A stretch of DNA of 31,325 bases, from contig CALFZM010000084.1 of assembly GCA_937952235.1 (NCBI GenBank), positions 1 through 31,325 of the forward strand, given 5' to 3'. Shown here piece by piece: positions 7,636 through 16,700 of this stretch. This DNA comes from an uncultured Opitutia bacterium. Lineage in GTDB: Bacteria; Verrucomicrobiota; Verrucomicrobiia; Opitutales; Opitutaceae. The position numbers and the translations under genes are program-made. Position 1 is the first letter of the stretch, and the number at the start of each line of letters is the position of its first letter. The notes below the pieces were generated by a model. That model was given only the letters and a program-made list of their open reading frames with translations. It made no database searches and was not told the DNA's origin.

Positions 7636-8175
7636 ATGATCAACCAAGACGAGTTCGGAACATTCCAGGGTCCCGGCGAGGTGCGGATCGTCCGCACCCT
7701 GCCCGGCCCGATCGAAAGGGTGTGGGACTTCCTCACCGTCCCCGAGAAACGCGCCCGGTGGTTCGCCGGCGGCCCGATGGAGCCGCGCCACGGCGGCAAG
7801 GTGGAGCTGCATTTCCAGCACGGGAACCTCGCTCCGGACGAAGAGCCGCCCGCGCAGTTCAAGGAAGCTCACACCGGGGGATTCAAGATGCCCGGCACCG
7901 TGCTGCGCTGGGAGCCGCCCCACGTGCTGAGCTATACGTTCGACGACAACTCCGACGTTACTTTCGAGCTCACGACGCGCGGAGCGAACGTGCAGCTCGT
8001 GCTCACCCACCGCAGCCGCGGCGAAGACCTCCCGTTCATCACCGGATACGCCAGCGGCTGGCACACCCACCTCGCCCACCTCATGGCCCAGCTCGAGGGT
8101 TCGCCACGGCCGCCCTTCTGGCCCCTGCACGCGGCCCTGAAGGCCGAGTACCAGAAGCTCCAGGCGGCGTCGTAA
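7636..8175 (+). CDS. SRPBCC (AHSA1-like) domain protein
   Basis: 179 residues, no signal peptide. The START/Bet v1-like fold is shown by VRIVRTLPGPIERVWDFLTV, PEKRARWFAGGPMEPRHGGK, the strand LRWEPPHVLSYTFDD, and the closing helix ITGYASGWHTHLAHLMAQLE. This last block is the typical AHSA1 ending (GW..HL..L). These proteins bind hydrophobic ligands and often sit behind an ArsR regulator, as here. The ligand is not predictable. The ATG at 7636 follows the ArsR stop by 55 bases; co-transcription is likely. Confidence 0.9.
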   Translation: MINQDEFGTFQGPGEVRIVRTLPGPIERVWDFLTVPEKRARWFAGGPMEPRHGGKVELHFQHGNLAPDEEPPAQFKEAHTGGFKMPGTVLRWEPPHVLSYTFDDNSDVTFELTTRGANVQLVLTHRSRGEDLPFITGYASGWHTHLAHLMAQLEGSPRPPFWPLHAALKAEYQKLQAAS

Positions 8176-8215
8176 GCCGTCCCCGCCGCCCGCGCGGCCA
8201 CGTCCGAATTTCCCG

Positions 8216-8249
8216 TCCGCCCGATACCCCGGGACGGACTCCGGGCGGA
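8216..8249. other. Intergenic inverted repeat
   Basis: TCCGCCCG at 8216-8223 pairs perfectly with CGGGCGGA at 8242-8249 across an 18-base spacer. It is in the 124-base gap between the SRPBCC and DUF899 genes. No T tract follows, so it is not a standard terminator; it could be an mRNA-stabilising or attenuating hairpin, or chance in GC-rich DNA. Confidence 0.3.
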
Positions 8250-8299
8250 GCCATGCCCGTTCATCTCCCCTCCCCTTCCGATCACGCCATCCTCTCACC

Positions 8300-9142
8300 A
8301 TGAAATCGAACCCAACCAACCTCCCCACCATCACCACGCGCGAGCACTGGCTCGCCGCCCGCCTCGAGCTGTTACAGGCGGAGAAGGAACTCACCCGCCG
8401 CAGCGACGAACTGGCGCGGCGACGCCGGGCCTTGCCCTGGGTACCCGTGACCAAGCCGTATCGCTTCGAGACCGAGTCGGGCGACGCCTCGCTGGCCGAC
8501 CTGTTCGACGGCCGATCGCAGTTGCTCGTCTATCATTTCATGTTCGGCCCCGACTACGACGCCGGCTGCCCGAGCTGCTCCTCGATCGCCGATGGCTTCA
8601 ATGGCTTCGTCGGGCACCTGGCGAACCATGACGTCACGCTCGCCGCGGTCTCGCGGGCTCCGTTCGCGAGACTGCAGGCCTTTCGACAGCGGATGGGGTG
8701 GAGCTTCCCGTGGGCGTCATCGGCGGGCGGCGACTTCAACGCCGACTACAGCGTGTCGTTCTCCGCCGAACAGCAGCGGACCGGCGCATTCGACTACAAT
8801 TTCCGCGAAGGCGGCGTGAGTTCCCGCGACAACGACATCGCATCGAGCGCGGCGATCACCGCCGAGGGCACGAAGCTCGCCGACCAGTGCGGCGTCGACT
8901 GGCCGACCTATGCCCGCGAGGCACCCGGCATGAGCGCCTTCGTCCAGCGCGAGGGGGTCGTCTATCACACCTACTCCACCTACGCCCGCGGGCTGGACGC
9001 GTTGTGGGGCATGTATCCCTGGCTCGACCGCGCCCCGCTCGGCCGCAACGAATCCGGTTTCTGGCTACGCCATCGCGACGCTTATGCGTCATCGCCGGCC
9101 CGTGCCGGTCAACCGGTCGTCCATGCCGCCCGCACGTCCTGA
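8300..9142 (+). CDS. DUF899 thioredoxin-like family protein
   Basis: 280 residues. Key family blocks are TREHWLAARLELLQAEKELT near the N-terminus, RRALPWVPVTKPYRFET, LFDGRSQLLVYHFMFGPDYD, AGCPSCSSIADGFNG with a CPSC pair, and DVTLAAVSRAPFARLQAF. The downstream EGGVVYHTYSTYARGLD-like block (here REGVVYHTYSTYARGLD) is also characteristic. The fold is thioredoxin-like, and CPSC sits where a redox CxxC would, but no reaction has been established to my knowledge. No signal peptide. It follows ArsR and SRPBCC genes on the same strand and overlaps the next gene by 20 bases, so it is probably in one transcription unit with it. Confidence 0.92.
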   Translation: MKSNPTNLPTITTREHWLAARLELLQAEKELTRRSDELARRRRALPWVPVTKPYRFETESGDASLADLFDGRSQLLVYHFMFGPDYDAGCPSCSSIADGFNGFVGHLANHDVTLAAVSRAPFARLQAFRQRMGWSFPWASSAGGDFNADYSVSFSAEQQRTGAFDYNFREGGVSSRDNDIASSAAITAEGTKLADQCGVDWPTYAREAPGMSAFVQREGVVYHTYSTYARGLDALWGMYPWLDRAPLGRNESGFWLRHRDAYASSPARAGQPVVHAARTS

Positions 9143-9449
9143 TCTCCGGCGCCGGGCCGTCCGCCTGGCCGCCGCCACCGCGGCGCTCGTCCTGCTCCCC
9201 AAGTGCCTGCTGTGCGCGGCGGCGTACGCCGGGCTGGGGGCGGCGCTGGGAGGCGCGTCGTCCGAGCTTTGCGGCGCCGCGGCGACGACCCTCCCGGCCG
9301 GTTGGCCGGAATGGCTCGGGGCTGCGGCGGCGCTGTTCGCCATCGCCCTGCGCTTCGCCTCCGGATGCGGCGCTTTCCGCCAGCGGTGGAGCGGCGGCGC
9401 GGCAGCCGGCAATCAGGCGGAGCAGCCAAGCGGCGCGGCACGCGGTTGA
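9123..9449 (+). CDS. Small KCxxC membrane protein, function unknown
   Basis: About 108 residues. One hydrophobic segment near residues 14-48 contains LVLLPKCLLCAAAYAGLGAA; a second (GAAAALFAIALRFASG) follows a loop. The PKCxLC pair in a membrane segment resembles small uncharacterised membrane proteins with PKCPLC motifs that look distantly like MerC-type metal or thiol proteins. I chose ATG at 9123; an earlier in-frame ATG at 9084 would extend the overlap with DUF899 to 59 bases and gives an Arg-rich start. The overlap suggests translational coupling. The role is unknown; thiol exchange with DUF899 is a guess. Confidence 0.65.
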   Translation: MPPARPDLRRRAVRLAAATAALVLLPKCLLCAAAYAGLGAALGGASSELCGAAATTLPAGWPEWLGAAAALFAIALRFASGCGAFRQRWSGGAAAGNQAEQPSGAARG

Positions 9450-9539
9450 TTTTGCTTCACAGCGCGCGTGCGGTGCGTGCCAATGAAGGCCAAACCCAGG
9501 CGCGCCGTGGCGATCCACGCGCCGGCTCCTCACCCACCG

Positions 9540-11102
9540 ATGAAAGTGCGATTCCTCCTGCTGCTTGTCACCCTGCTCACCGCCGCGCGGATCCTGGCGG
9601 CCGACGTCGGCCGCCCCAACATCCTCTTTGCCATCGCCGATGACTGGGGACCGCACGCCGGCGCGTATGGCACCCGCTGGGTGAAGACGCCCGCCTTCGA
9701 CCGTGTCGCGCGCGAGGGGCTGCTGTTCAAAAACGCCTTCACGCCGATGGCAAAATGCGCGCCCTCCCGCGCGATCGTGCTCACCGGCCGGCATCTGTGG
9801 CAGAACGAGGAGGCCGGCAATCACATGGCCGTGTTCCCGCCCAAGTTGAAGAGCTGGCCCGAAGTGCTGACCGGGCAGGGCTGGCACATGGGCATCACGG
9901 GCAAGGGCTGGGGCCCGGGCATCGCCAACGACGCCAGCGGCAAGCCGCGGGCCATCACCGGCAAACCGTACCAGCAGCGCCGCGCGGAGCCGCCGGCGAA
10001 GGCCATCTCGGTCACGGACTACGCCGCCAACTTCAAGGACTTCCTCGACGCCGCCCCCGCGGGCGCACCCTGGTGCTTCTGGTACGGCTCCACCGAGCCT
10101 CACCGCGCGTACGAATTCCAGGTCGGGGTGCGCAAAGGTGGCAAGCACCTCACCGACATCGACCGCGTGCCTGCCTACTGGCCGGACGAGGAAACGGTGC
10201 GGCACGACATGCTGGATTACGCCTTCGAGGTCGAACACACGGATGCCCATCTCGGCCGCATGATCGCCGAGCTGGAGCGGCGGGGGCTGCTCGACTCCAC
10301 GCTCATCATCGTGACGAGCGACCACGGCATGCCGTTCCCCCGGGTCAAGGGCTACGCGTATCACGACTCCAATCACGTCCCGCTCGCCGTGCGGTGGCCG
10401 CGGGGAATGAAGCATCCGGGCCGGGTCATCGAGGACTTCGTGGACTTCACCGACATCGCCCCGACGGTGCTGGATTATGCCGGGATCGCCTGGCGCGACA
10501 GCGGCATGATGCCGATCACTGGCCGGTCGTGGCGCCCAATCGTCGAAAGCGACCGGGGCGGACAGGTGATGGCGGAGCGGGACCATGTGCTGGTCGGCAA
10601 GGAGCGCACCGACGTCGGCCGGCCGAACGATGTCGGCTACCCCATCCGGGGCATCGTGACGTCGCGGCACCTGTACCTGCGCAATTACGAACCCTCGCGC
10701 TGGCCTGCGGGAAATCCGGAAACCGGATACCTCGACACCGACGGCAGCCCGACGAAGTCGCTGATCATCGAGCGGGGCCGGCGCGACCGGGCCGACCGCT
10801 TCTGGCAGCTCAACTTCGGCCTCCGCCCCGGCGACGAGCTGTACGACCTGCGCCGCGATCCCGATTGCGCGCAGAACCTCGCCGCCGATCCCGCTTACGC
10901 CGCGCAGCTCGCCGCGCTGCGCGAGCGCATGGAGCGCCAGCTCAAGGCGCAGGGCGATCCCCGCATGGCGGGCCGCGGGGAGATCTTCGATCGTTACGTC
11001 CCGACGTCGAACGCCGGCTTCTACGAGAAGTACCTCCGCGGCGAGAAACCTCAGGCTGGCTGGGTCAACCCGGGCGATTTCGAGCCGGGGCCGCTCCGCT
11101 GA
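9540..11102 (+). CDS. Secreted Cys-type sulfatase (family S1)
   Basis: 520 residues with a signal peptide (MKVRFLLLLVTLLTAARILA). RPNILFAIADDWG holds metal-binding Asp34 and Asp35; the activation motif C73-A-P-S-R77...T82-G83 is complete, so Cys73 would be converted to formylglycine. ITGKGWGPG and IIVTSDHGMPFPRVKG follow, the latter with the second metal site. The TGKGWGPG segment recalls N-sulfoglucosamine sulfohydrolase-like members, so the substrate may be a sulfated glycan, but this is inference. I chose ATG at 9540 because it begins the signal peptide; starts at 9468 (GTG) or 9483 would put extra residues before it. No formylglycine-generating enzyme is in the window. No Shine-Dalgarno sequence is clear. 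Confidence 0.92.
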   Translation: MKVRFLLLLVTLLTAARILAADVGRPNILFAIADDWGPHAGAYGTRWVKTPAFDRVAREGLLFKNAFTPMAKCAPSRAIVLTGRHLWQNEEAGNHMAVFPPKLKSWPEVLTGQGWHMGITGKGWGPGIANDASGKPRAITGKPYQQRRAEPPAKAISVTDYAANFKDFLDAAPAGAPWCFWYGSTEPHRAYEFQVGVRKGGKHLTDIDRVPAYWPDEETVRHDMLDYAFEVEHTDAHLGRMIAELERRGLLDSTLIIVTSDHGMPFPRVKGYAYHDSNHVPLAVRWPRGMKHPGRVIEDFVDFTDIAPTVLDYAGIAWRDSGMMPITGRSWRPIVESDRGGQVMAERDHVLVGKERTDVGRPNDVGYPIRGIVTSRHLYLRNYEPSRWPAGNPETGYLDTDGSPTKSLIIERGRRDRADRFWQLNFGLRPGDELYDLRRDPDCAQNLAADPAYAAQLAALRERMERQLKAQGDPRMAGRGEIFDRYVPTSNAGFYEKYLRGEKPQAGWVNPGDFEPGPLR

Positions 11103-11274
11103 GCCGCATCAGCCCGGGCGCCGCGGTTCCTACGACGCCCTTCCGTCGCCCGTGGGAGGTCCCTCGGCAATCCCGTCAAATCTTCCGGAGGGCCGCGCTC
11201 CGTCGCAGCCAACGTGACGCCGGCAGCCCGCAGCGATGGCAACAAAGCACCGAGAGCCCGAGCCGCCCCCCGCT

Positions 11275-11511
11275 CTACGGACCTGCCTCCGACCCGGATT
11301 TGCCCGCGACACCGCTGCCATCGGACAACGGCGTCTCCGCCACCACGAAGGGTGGCAGCCGCACCGGGGGGCGATCGGCTGGATCCTGTTCGAGGTACTC
11401 GCGGAGGCGCTTCGGCGTGGTGGACACCTCCGGCCGCACGAGCCCGCAGTAGAGCGCGGCGATTCCCACCGAGAACATCAGGATCCAGAGCAGCCGGTAT
11501 TTTGCGTGCAC
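11275..11511 (-). CDS. Possible small single-TM protein
   Basis: I do not recognise this family. From a GTG at 11511 the frame gives 78 residues: VHAKYRLLW, a clear membrane segment LLWILMFSVGIAALYCGLV at about 7-25, then a charged region RPEVSTTPKRLREYLEQDPA and a proline-rich stretch ending PLSDGSGVAGKSGSEAGP. A TTG at 11517 would add two residues. The residue mix looks like a real protein (aromatic, basic-start, TM, charged tail) rather than a frame shadow, and no gene is on the other strand here. There is no good Shine-Dalgarno sequence. It lies between the converging sulfatase and the PRC-barrel gene. The rest of 11103-11801 shows nothing else I can support. Confidence 0.45.
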   Translation of the reverse strand: MHAKYRLLWILMFSVGIAALYCGLVRPEVSTTPKRLREYLEQDPADRPPVRLPPFVVAETPLSDGSGVAGKSGSEAGP

Positions 11512-11789
11512 GTGCAAGACGGTAGACCGTGCGCGGGGCGACCACAAATCCGGCGGATCTCGCCCGGCCCCCAGCGCTTGGACCGCACGCCGGTCGCCCG
11601 CCGAGCCGCACCCAGGGGTCCCCCCGGGGCTCCCCCTGCCTCTGACAGGAAATTCCGCAGGGAATGGGGGCAATTCGAGGACGGGTCTTTGGGGGCGTAT
11701 CCGAACCCTTGCCCTGTCACCACGCCGGGGAATCCGGGTCGTTCCTTCCTGACGGCCGCCTGGCTGTCTGAAACTGCCATAAACCCAAG

Positions 11790-11795
11790 AAAGGA
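11790..11795 (+). promoter_or_regulatory. Ribosome binding site of PRC-barrel gene
   Basis: AAGGAA lies about seven bases before the ATG at 11802. It stands out because most genes in the window lack a clear Shine-Dalgarno sequence, and it suggests efficient translation. Confidence 0.6.
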
Positions 11796-11801
11796 ATAAT
11801 C

Positions 11802-12503
11802 ATGAAATTCACGTCCTCAACCTCAGCCCTCGCCGCCCTCGCTCTCCTGCTCCCGGTCGGCGCACTCGCGCAGTCCGGTTCGTCCTCTGGCTCGTCCAGC
11901 GGAACGGGCACTCGGAACCAGCCCACCTCCAACCAGTATCCGTCCGGTGGATCTTCCACCACGTCGGGCGCCAACTCGCAGTATCCCTCCACCAGCGGCA
12001 CCAACCGGGACGGTATGTCGCAGATGAGCGGATACCACGACCAGCAGATGATGCTGATCAAGGAAGACAAACTGAAGGACAAGCTCACGGCCCGTGAAGT
12101 GCGCGGCATGAAGGTCGTCGACCGCGACGGCCAGAAGGTGGGCAAGGTCCAGGAGGTCGGACTCGGCTGGGCAATGCGCGACGGCACGAGCTCCTATGAC
12201 TCGACGCGGACCTACGGCACCACCAGCAGCACCGGGACGACGACGTCCACGAGCTCCCGCTCCACTGAAGCCGGCTCGACCACGCCGATGACCTCGGCCA
12301 CCGGAATGGGCAGCAAGGCCGGCCAGGTGACCTTGTACATCGAACTCGACAACGATGTGGGCATCGACGGCGACGATCTCGCCGCCATTCCTGTCTCCCA
12401 CGTTCAGCTCGATCGCGAGAAGGAACAGGTGAAACTGCAGGTCTCGCGGACCGATCTCGCGGCGCAGCTCAAGCGCACCGGGACGACGTCGTACAATCGA
12501 TAA
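11802..12503 (+). CDS. Exported PRC-barrel domain protein with Ser/Thr-rich linkers
   Basis: 233 residues. A signal peptide (MKFTSSTSALAALALLLPVG, ALAQ cleavage) is followed by about 50 residues of Ser/Gly/Thr-rich sequence with two QYPS repeats. A PRC-barrel-like half (LTAREVRGMKVVDRDGQKVG, then KVQEVGLGW) is separated by a second Ser/Thr-rich stretch of about 45 residues from the other half (VTLYIELDNDVGIDGDDLAA, IPVSHVQLDREKEQVKLQV). The Ser/Thr stretch is therefore a loop insertion in the barrel. PRC-barrel proteins of this sort are often envelope or stress proteins; the exact role is unknown. The gene has a strong ribosome site and a strong terminator, which fits high, single-gene expression. 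Confidence 0.82.
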   Translation: MKFTSSTSALAALALLLPVGALAQSGSSSGSSSGTGTRNQPTSNQYPSGGSSTTSGANSQYPSTSGTNRDGMSQMSGYHDQQMMLIKEDKLKDKLTAREVRGMKVVDRDGQKVGKVQEVGLGWAMRDGTSSYDSTRTYGTTSSTGTTTSTSSRSTEAGSTTPMTSATGMGSKAGQVTLYIELDNDVGIDGDDLAAIPVSHVQLDREKEQVKLQVSRTDLAAQLKRTGTTSYNR

Positions 12504-12532
12504 GACCGCCCGAGAAGGGTCGCTTCTCAACG

Positions 12533-12565
12533 AAGAGCCGGACTGAGGTCCGGCTCTTTTGCTTT
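12533..12565 (+). terminator. Rho-independent terminator of PRC-barrel gene
   Basis: AAGAGCCGGAC at 12533-12543, loop TGAG, then GTCCGGCTCTT at 12548-12558 and a T-rich run with one GC break. The stem is a perfect 11 base pairs, 30 bases after the stop codon. Confidence 0.93.
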
Positions 12566-12909
12566 TTGCGTCCGTGGAGGTCCGGCAAGGCGGGCAGGCC
12601 GGGACGAGCAGAGCGTGCCGCCCGCCGGGGATTCGGCCGGTCCGTCTCGAAAGATCCAGCGATCAGACACCGCTCAGCCACGACGCCTGGGGTTCCGCTT
12701 GTCCCAGGCGGCTCGAAGTTCGACGGATCCCTCCGTGGCGCTTGGCGGACAAGCCGCTCACCTCTCCATCCGGCCGGCTTCCCTGGGGCATCGCCAACGG
12801 GGCGCGGAGCGCTCGAAGCGATGCAATTTCGCCCTCACGAGGGCATCCCTCGCGCGGCGGCCGGAGCGCTGAAGCGGAGCGTAGGCTGATTGCGAGTAGG
12901 GCGGACACG
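12566..12909. other. Gene-free stretch between two terminators
   Basis: No convincing gene is seen between the rightward terminator at 12533 and the leftward one at 12910. Reading frames here have Arg/Pro-rich shadow composition. The interval holds a diverged copy of the palindromic repeat at 12684-12763. Confidence 0.6.
12684..12763. repeat. Diverged copy of dispersed palindromic repeat
   Basis: CGCCTGGG (12684-12691) pairs with CCCAGGCG (12703-12710), followed by GCTC, and a half unit GGACAAGCCGCT lies at 12748-12759. These parts match pieces of the 1511 element but with wrong spacing and altered outer ends, so I read it as a decayed pair. Confidence 0.4.
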
Positions 12910-12940
12910 AAAAAACCCGCGGCACGCAATGCCGCGGGTT
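12910..12940 (-). terminator. Rho-independent terminator of BON lipoprotein gene
   Basis: AACCCGCGGCA at 12914-12924 pairs perfectly with TGCCGCGGGTT at 12930-12940, loop CGCAA. The A run at 12910-12915 reads as a T tract on the minus strand, so it ends the leftward transcript 18 bases after its stop. Confidence 0.92.
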
Positions 12941-12957
12941 ACATGCCATCCACCCGA

Positions 12958-13314
12958 TTATCGGCCCGGGGGCACGGGAGTGGTTGGAGGCCCGGCCGGA
13001 TTGGGCCCGCGATTGGGATCGGCGCCGCCCGCCTGCGATTTCACCGACAGGCGGTTCTGCACGTTCGTGACTCCGGCGACGCCTCGCGCGATCTCCTCGG
13101 CGCGCGCACGCTGCACATCGGTGTCAACGAAGCCGTTGAGCTGCACGACGCCCTTGAACGTGTCGACGCCGACATCGAAGGCGGAGACGATCGCGTCCTG
13201 GACCAGCGCGCCGGTGCTGCGTGCCGTCGGCGTCGCGGCGCAACCGCCGACGTAGAGGCAAACGGCGCTCGCGAGCGCAAGCAGAGGGATCAGACTGAAG
13301 TTCGGTTTTTTCAT
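12958..13314 (-). CDS. BON-domain lipoprotein
   Basis: 118 residues. The N-terminus MKKPNFSLIPLLALASAVCL then YVGGCAA is a lipoprotein signal with the lipobox cysteine at residue 25, so the protein is membrane-anchored, probably facing the periplasm. The remainder is one BON domain: LVQDAIVSAFDVGVDTFKGV, VQLNGFVDTDVQRARAEEIA, GVAGVTNVQNRLSV. BON domains bind membranes or phospholipid and occur in OsmY and DolP. A Pro/Gly-rich tail of about 20 residues follows. The start at 13314 is set by the signal. It is divergent from the first TonB receptor gene across a 410-base gap and has its own terminator. Confidence 0.92.
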   Translation of the reverse strand: MKKPNFSLIPLLALASAVCLYVGGCAATPTARSTGALVQDAIVSAFDVGVDTFKGVVQLNGFVDTDVQRARAEEIARGVAGVTNVQNRLSVKSQAGGADPNRGPNPAGPPTTPVPPGR

Positions 13315-13724
13315 GATTAGGCGGAGGTTGTCGCTCCGATAGTGACTCCGTCGCCCGGTCGGTTCCGCGGTGGACTTCCGATCTCTCCCGCCGGCTTTGC
13401 CCTCGAACGACGATCGGACGAGCTCCGATCCCGTCGGGAAAATCCCTCCGTGCCGTCTTCGCTCCAAGGGGCCGCGGAAACGCGCGCGGCGCGGGCACGG
13501 GCTCCATCGATGCGCGCCATTGACGGTTCCCTCCGGCCTTTCGCTTCGCTCCCGCCCCATCGCACGTTGGTGGGTTCCCCCAGCGAATACAATTTGCGCG
13601 CAGCACCTGCGCCGCGACGTTGCGTCACCGTGCCGCATCTCGCGGCGGGAAAGGCTGCGTCGGCCGGGATAGCTCCCCCGGCGCGCCCGTCCCTGAGCAC
13701 CAACCCAAGGCAAACGTCGAAACC
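13315..13724. other. Divergent intergenic region, BON gene / TonB receptor
   Basis: No gene is seen in these 410 bases. A possible rightward promoter for the receptor is TTGGTG at 13567 and TACAAT at 13588, but the 15-base spacing is short. The region should also hold the leftward BON promoter, which I could not place. Confidence 0.35.
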
Positions 13725-16700
13725 ATGAAACCCTTACCTCGCATCTCACGCATCGTGCTCCTTGCGCTGTCTGCCCTCTCGCTCTCCTGGCTGGCGATCG
13801 CCCCCGCGCAGGTCCCGTCCGCCGCCGGCAGCGGCGCCATCTCGGGGCGCGTGCTCAATGCGGCGACCGGCCGGTATCTCAACAACGCGCAAGTCACGGT
13901 GGAGGGAACCAACCTTCGCACCCAGACCAATGAATTCGGCGAGTTCCGGATCAACGGCGTCCCGCCCGGGCCCCAGCAGGTGCGCACCTATTACACCGGC
14001 CTCGATCCCCTGACCCAGACTGTGACGGTGCAGGCGGGACAGACCGCGACGGTCGCCGTCGAGCTCACCTCCGGCGGGCTCGGCAGCACCGTGCAGCTCG
14101 ACACCTTCACGGTCGCGGCGGCGCGAGAGCTGGAAGGCCCGTCGCTCGCGATCAACGAGCAGCGGTTCGCGCCCAATGTGAAGGTCGTGATGGCGGCCGA
14201 CGCGTTCGGCGACGTGACCGAGGGAAACGTCGGGGAATTCCTGAAATACCTCCCCGGCATCACGGTCGACTACGTCGCGGCCGACGTGCGCACGGTCTCC
14301 GTGCGAGGCTTCTCCGACCGGTTCACCAGCGTATCCGTGGACGGGATGCGCACCACCAGTTCCGCGTCGGGCAGCAATGCGCGCGTCTTCGAGTTCGAGC
14401 AGGTGTCGATGAACAACGCCTCCCGCGTCGAGGTGACCAAGGTGCCCACGCCGGACACGCCGGCCGATTCCCTCGGCGGGAGCGTGAACCTGATCAGCAA
14501 GAACGCCTTCGAACGACGGGGCGCCGCCTTCAACTACCGCGCCTACGTGAGCGTGAACAGCGAAGAGACGAATCCGTTCGAGCAGACGCCCGGCCCCGGC
14601 CGCGAGGAAACCTACAAGGTGCTGCCGGGTTTCGATTTCGACTGGACGCTCCCGATCAACGACCGCTTCGGCCTCGTGATCACGGGCCTGAGCTCGAACC
14701 AATACAACGAGCAGCACCGGTGGCAGACGCTCTGGAACTACAATCAAGCCGGCGCCACGCCGGACAATCCCTACCTGCAGCAGTGGCAGATCCAGGACGG
14801 GCCGAAGAACACGTTTCGCGACTCCGTCAGCCTGAAGGCCGACTGGAAACCCGGCCCGAACTCCGTGATCTCGGTCAGCGTCCAGGACAACTACTACAAG
14901 GCATTTTTCGCCAACCGGAACCTGAACTTCAACGTCGGCACCAATCCCGCCCCGACGCCCGCCTCGGGCTCGCGGCTGATGTGGGGGCCGACCTTCGTGG
15001 ACAGCGCCACGGGGCGCGCGACCGTGACGCAGGGCAGCTCCTGGCGTCACAAGATGGGCGATACGAAGGCGGTCAACCTCCGGTTCAGCCACAACGGCGA
15101 GATCTGGAACGCGTCCGCGGGCCTGCACGGCGCCAAGTCGAAGACCTGGTATCGGGAGCTGGCGCGCGGGCATTTCTCCAACGTGGGCACGCGCCTGCGG
15201 GACGTGGCCCGGGTGCGGGCCGACAACATCAACTTCCCCCACCACGAGTGGGCCGTCTACGACGCCGCCGGCGACATGCTGGATCCGTACCGGCTCGCCA
15301 ACTACAACCTCAACACCGCGCAGAACAGCCCCGTCGACGGCAAGGCGGTGATGAAGGGCGGATATGCCGACCTCGAGCGGGAGATGGACCTGATGGGGCA
15401 GCCGGTGCGCGTCAAGGTGGGCGCCTCGATGCGGGAGGAGATGCGCGACAACCGGCGGTACAACGAGCGCTGGACCTACGTGGGCCCGGACGGCGTCGCC
15501 AACACCGCCGACGACAGCGCGCTGCCGTTCCTCAATGCCTCCTACCTCGGAGTCGATCCGGGCTACGGCGAGCCCGCGATCCAATGGGTGAACCCCTATC
15601 TGCTCGCGGAGCATTTCGGATCCAACCCCGAGTACTTCCGGCTTGGGACGGGCAACAATGCGACGGGCGTCGAGGCCGAGACGTTCCGCATCCTCGAGTC
15701 GGAGAAGATCAGCGAAGTGGTGTCCGCGGCGTACGTGCGCCTCGACGGCAAGCTCTTCGACAACCGGCTGCAGTGGGTCACCGGCGTCCGGTTCGAGGAC
15801 ACGCGCGACACCGGCGAAGGGCCGTTGATCAATCCGGACGTGGTGTTCGAGCGGAATCCCGACGGCAGCTACGTCGATGCCGATCCGGCCGCGCCGGGCG
15901 TGCAGCGGCGGCGCCGTCCGGTCGCGGGGGCCGCGGGATCGCTCGACGAACTGCGCCTCACCCACCGCGAGCGCGCGTTCCAGGCGGAGCGCGACTATCA
16001 CGGCTACTACCCCAGCCTCCACCTCAACTACAACCTGTCGGACGACTTCGTCATCCGCTTCGCGTATGCCAAGACGCTGGGCCGGCCGGACTACGCGGAT
16101 ATCATCCCGAGCATCGATATCGACATCGACGAGAACCCTGACCTGCCGGGCACGATCACCGTCAGCAACACGGGCCTCAAGCCTTGGACGGCGCAGAACT
16201 TCGACGTTTCACTCGAATACTACTTCAACCGCGGCGGCGTCGCGTCGGTGGGCGGATTCCTGAAGGAGCTCGACGACTTCTGGGGCCTTTCGACCGGGCC
16301 CGTCACCCAGGAGCTGAAGGATCAGTTCGGCCTCGATGATTCGTTCGACAACTGGACGGTGAACACGCGGGTGAACGTGGGGCAGGCCCGGATTTCGGGC
16401 GCCGAGTTCAATGTCGTCCAGCAACTGCGCTTCCTGCCCGGCCTGGCGCGGCATTTCAGCGTGAGCACCAACGGCACGCTGCTGCATCTCGAAGGGAGCA
16501 ACGCGGCGGATTTCCGGCGCTTCATCTCGAAGACCGGCAATTTCAGCGTGAGCTGGAGCCGTTCGCCCTTCACGGCGCGGCTTACCTGGAACTATCGCGG
16601 CAAGCAGAAGAACGCGCCGCAAACCGGCAACCAGTACGGCGCGAACAACGGCTTCTGGGAGTACTACGATTCCCGCTTCAACCTCGACGCCAATGCCGAG

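Noticed and set aside
9755..11452. Rightward frame overlapping the sulfatase, about 565 codons
   Set aside because: Arg/Pro/Ala-rich shadow in a second frame of the sulfatase; no start context or domain.
11051..11800. Longer overlapping frames on both strands between sulfatase and PRC-barrel genes
   Set aside because: They are Arg/Pro-rich with no conserved-looking segments; only the frame at 11275-11511 has a convincing membrane helix.
13746..16022. Leftward frame of about 750 codons opposite the first TonB receptor
   Set aside because: Same reason: Val/Arg/His-rich antisense shadow without domains.
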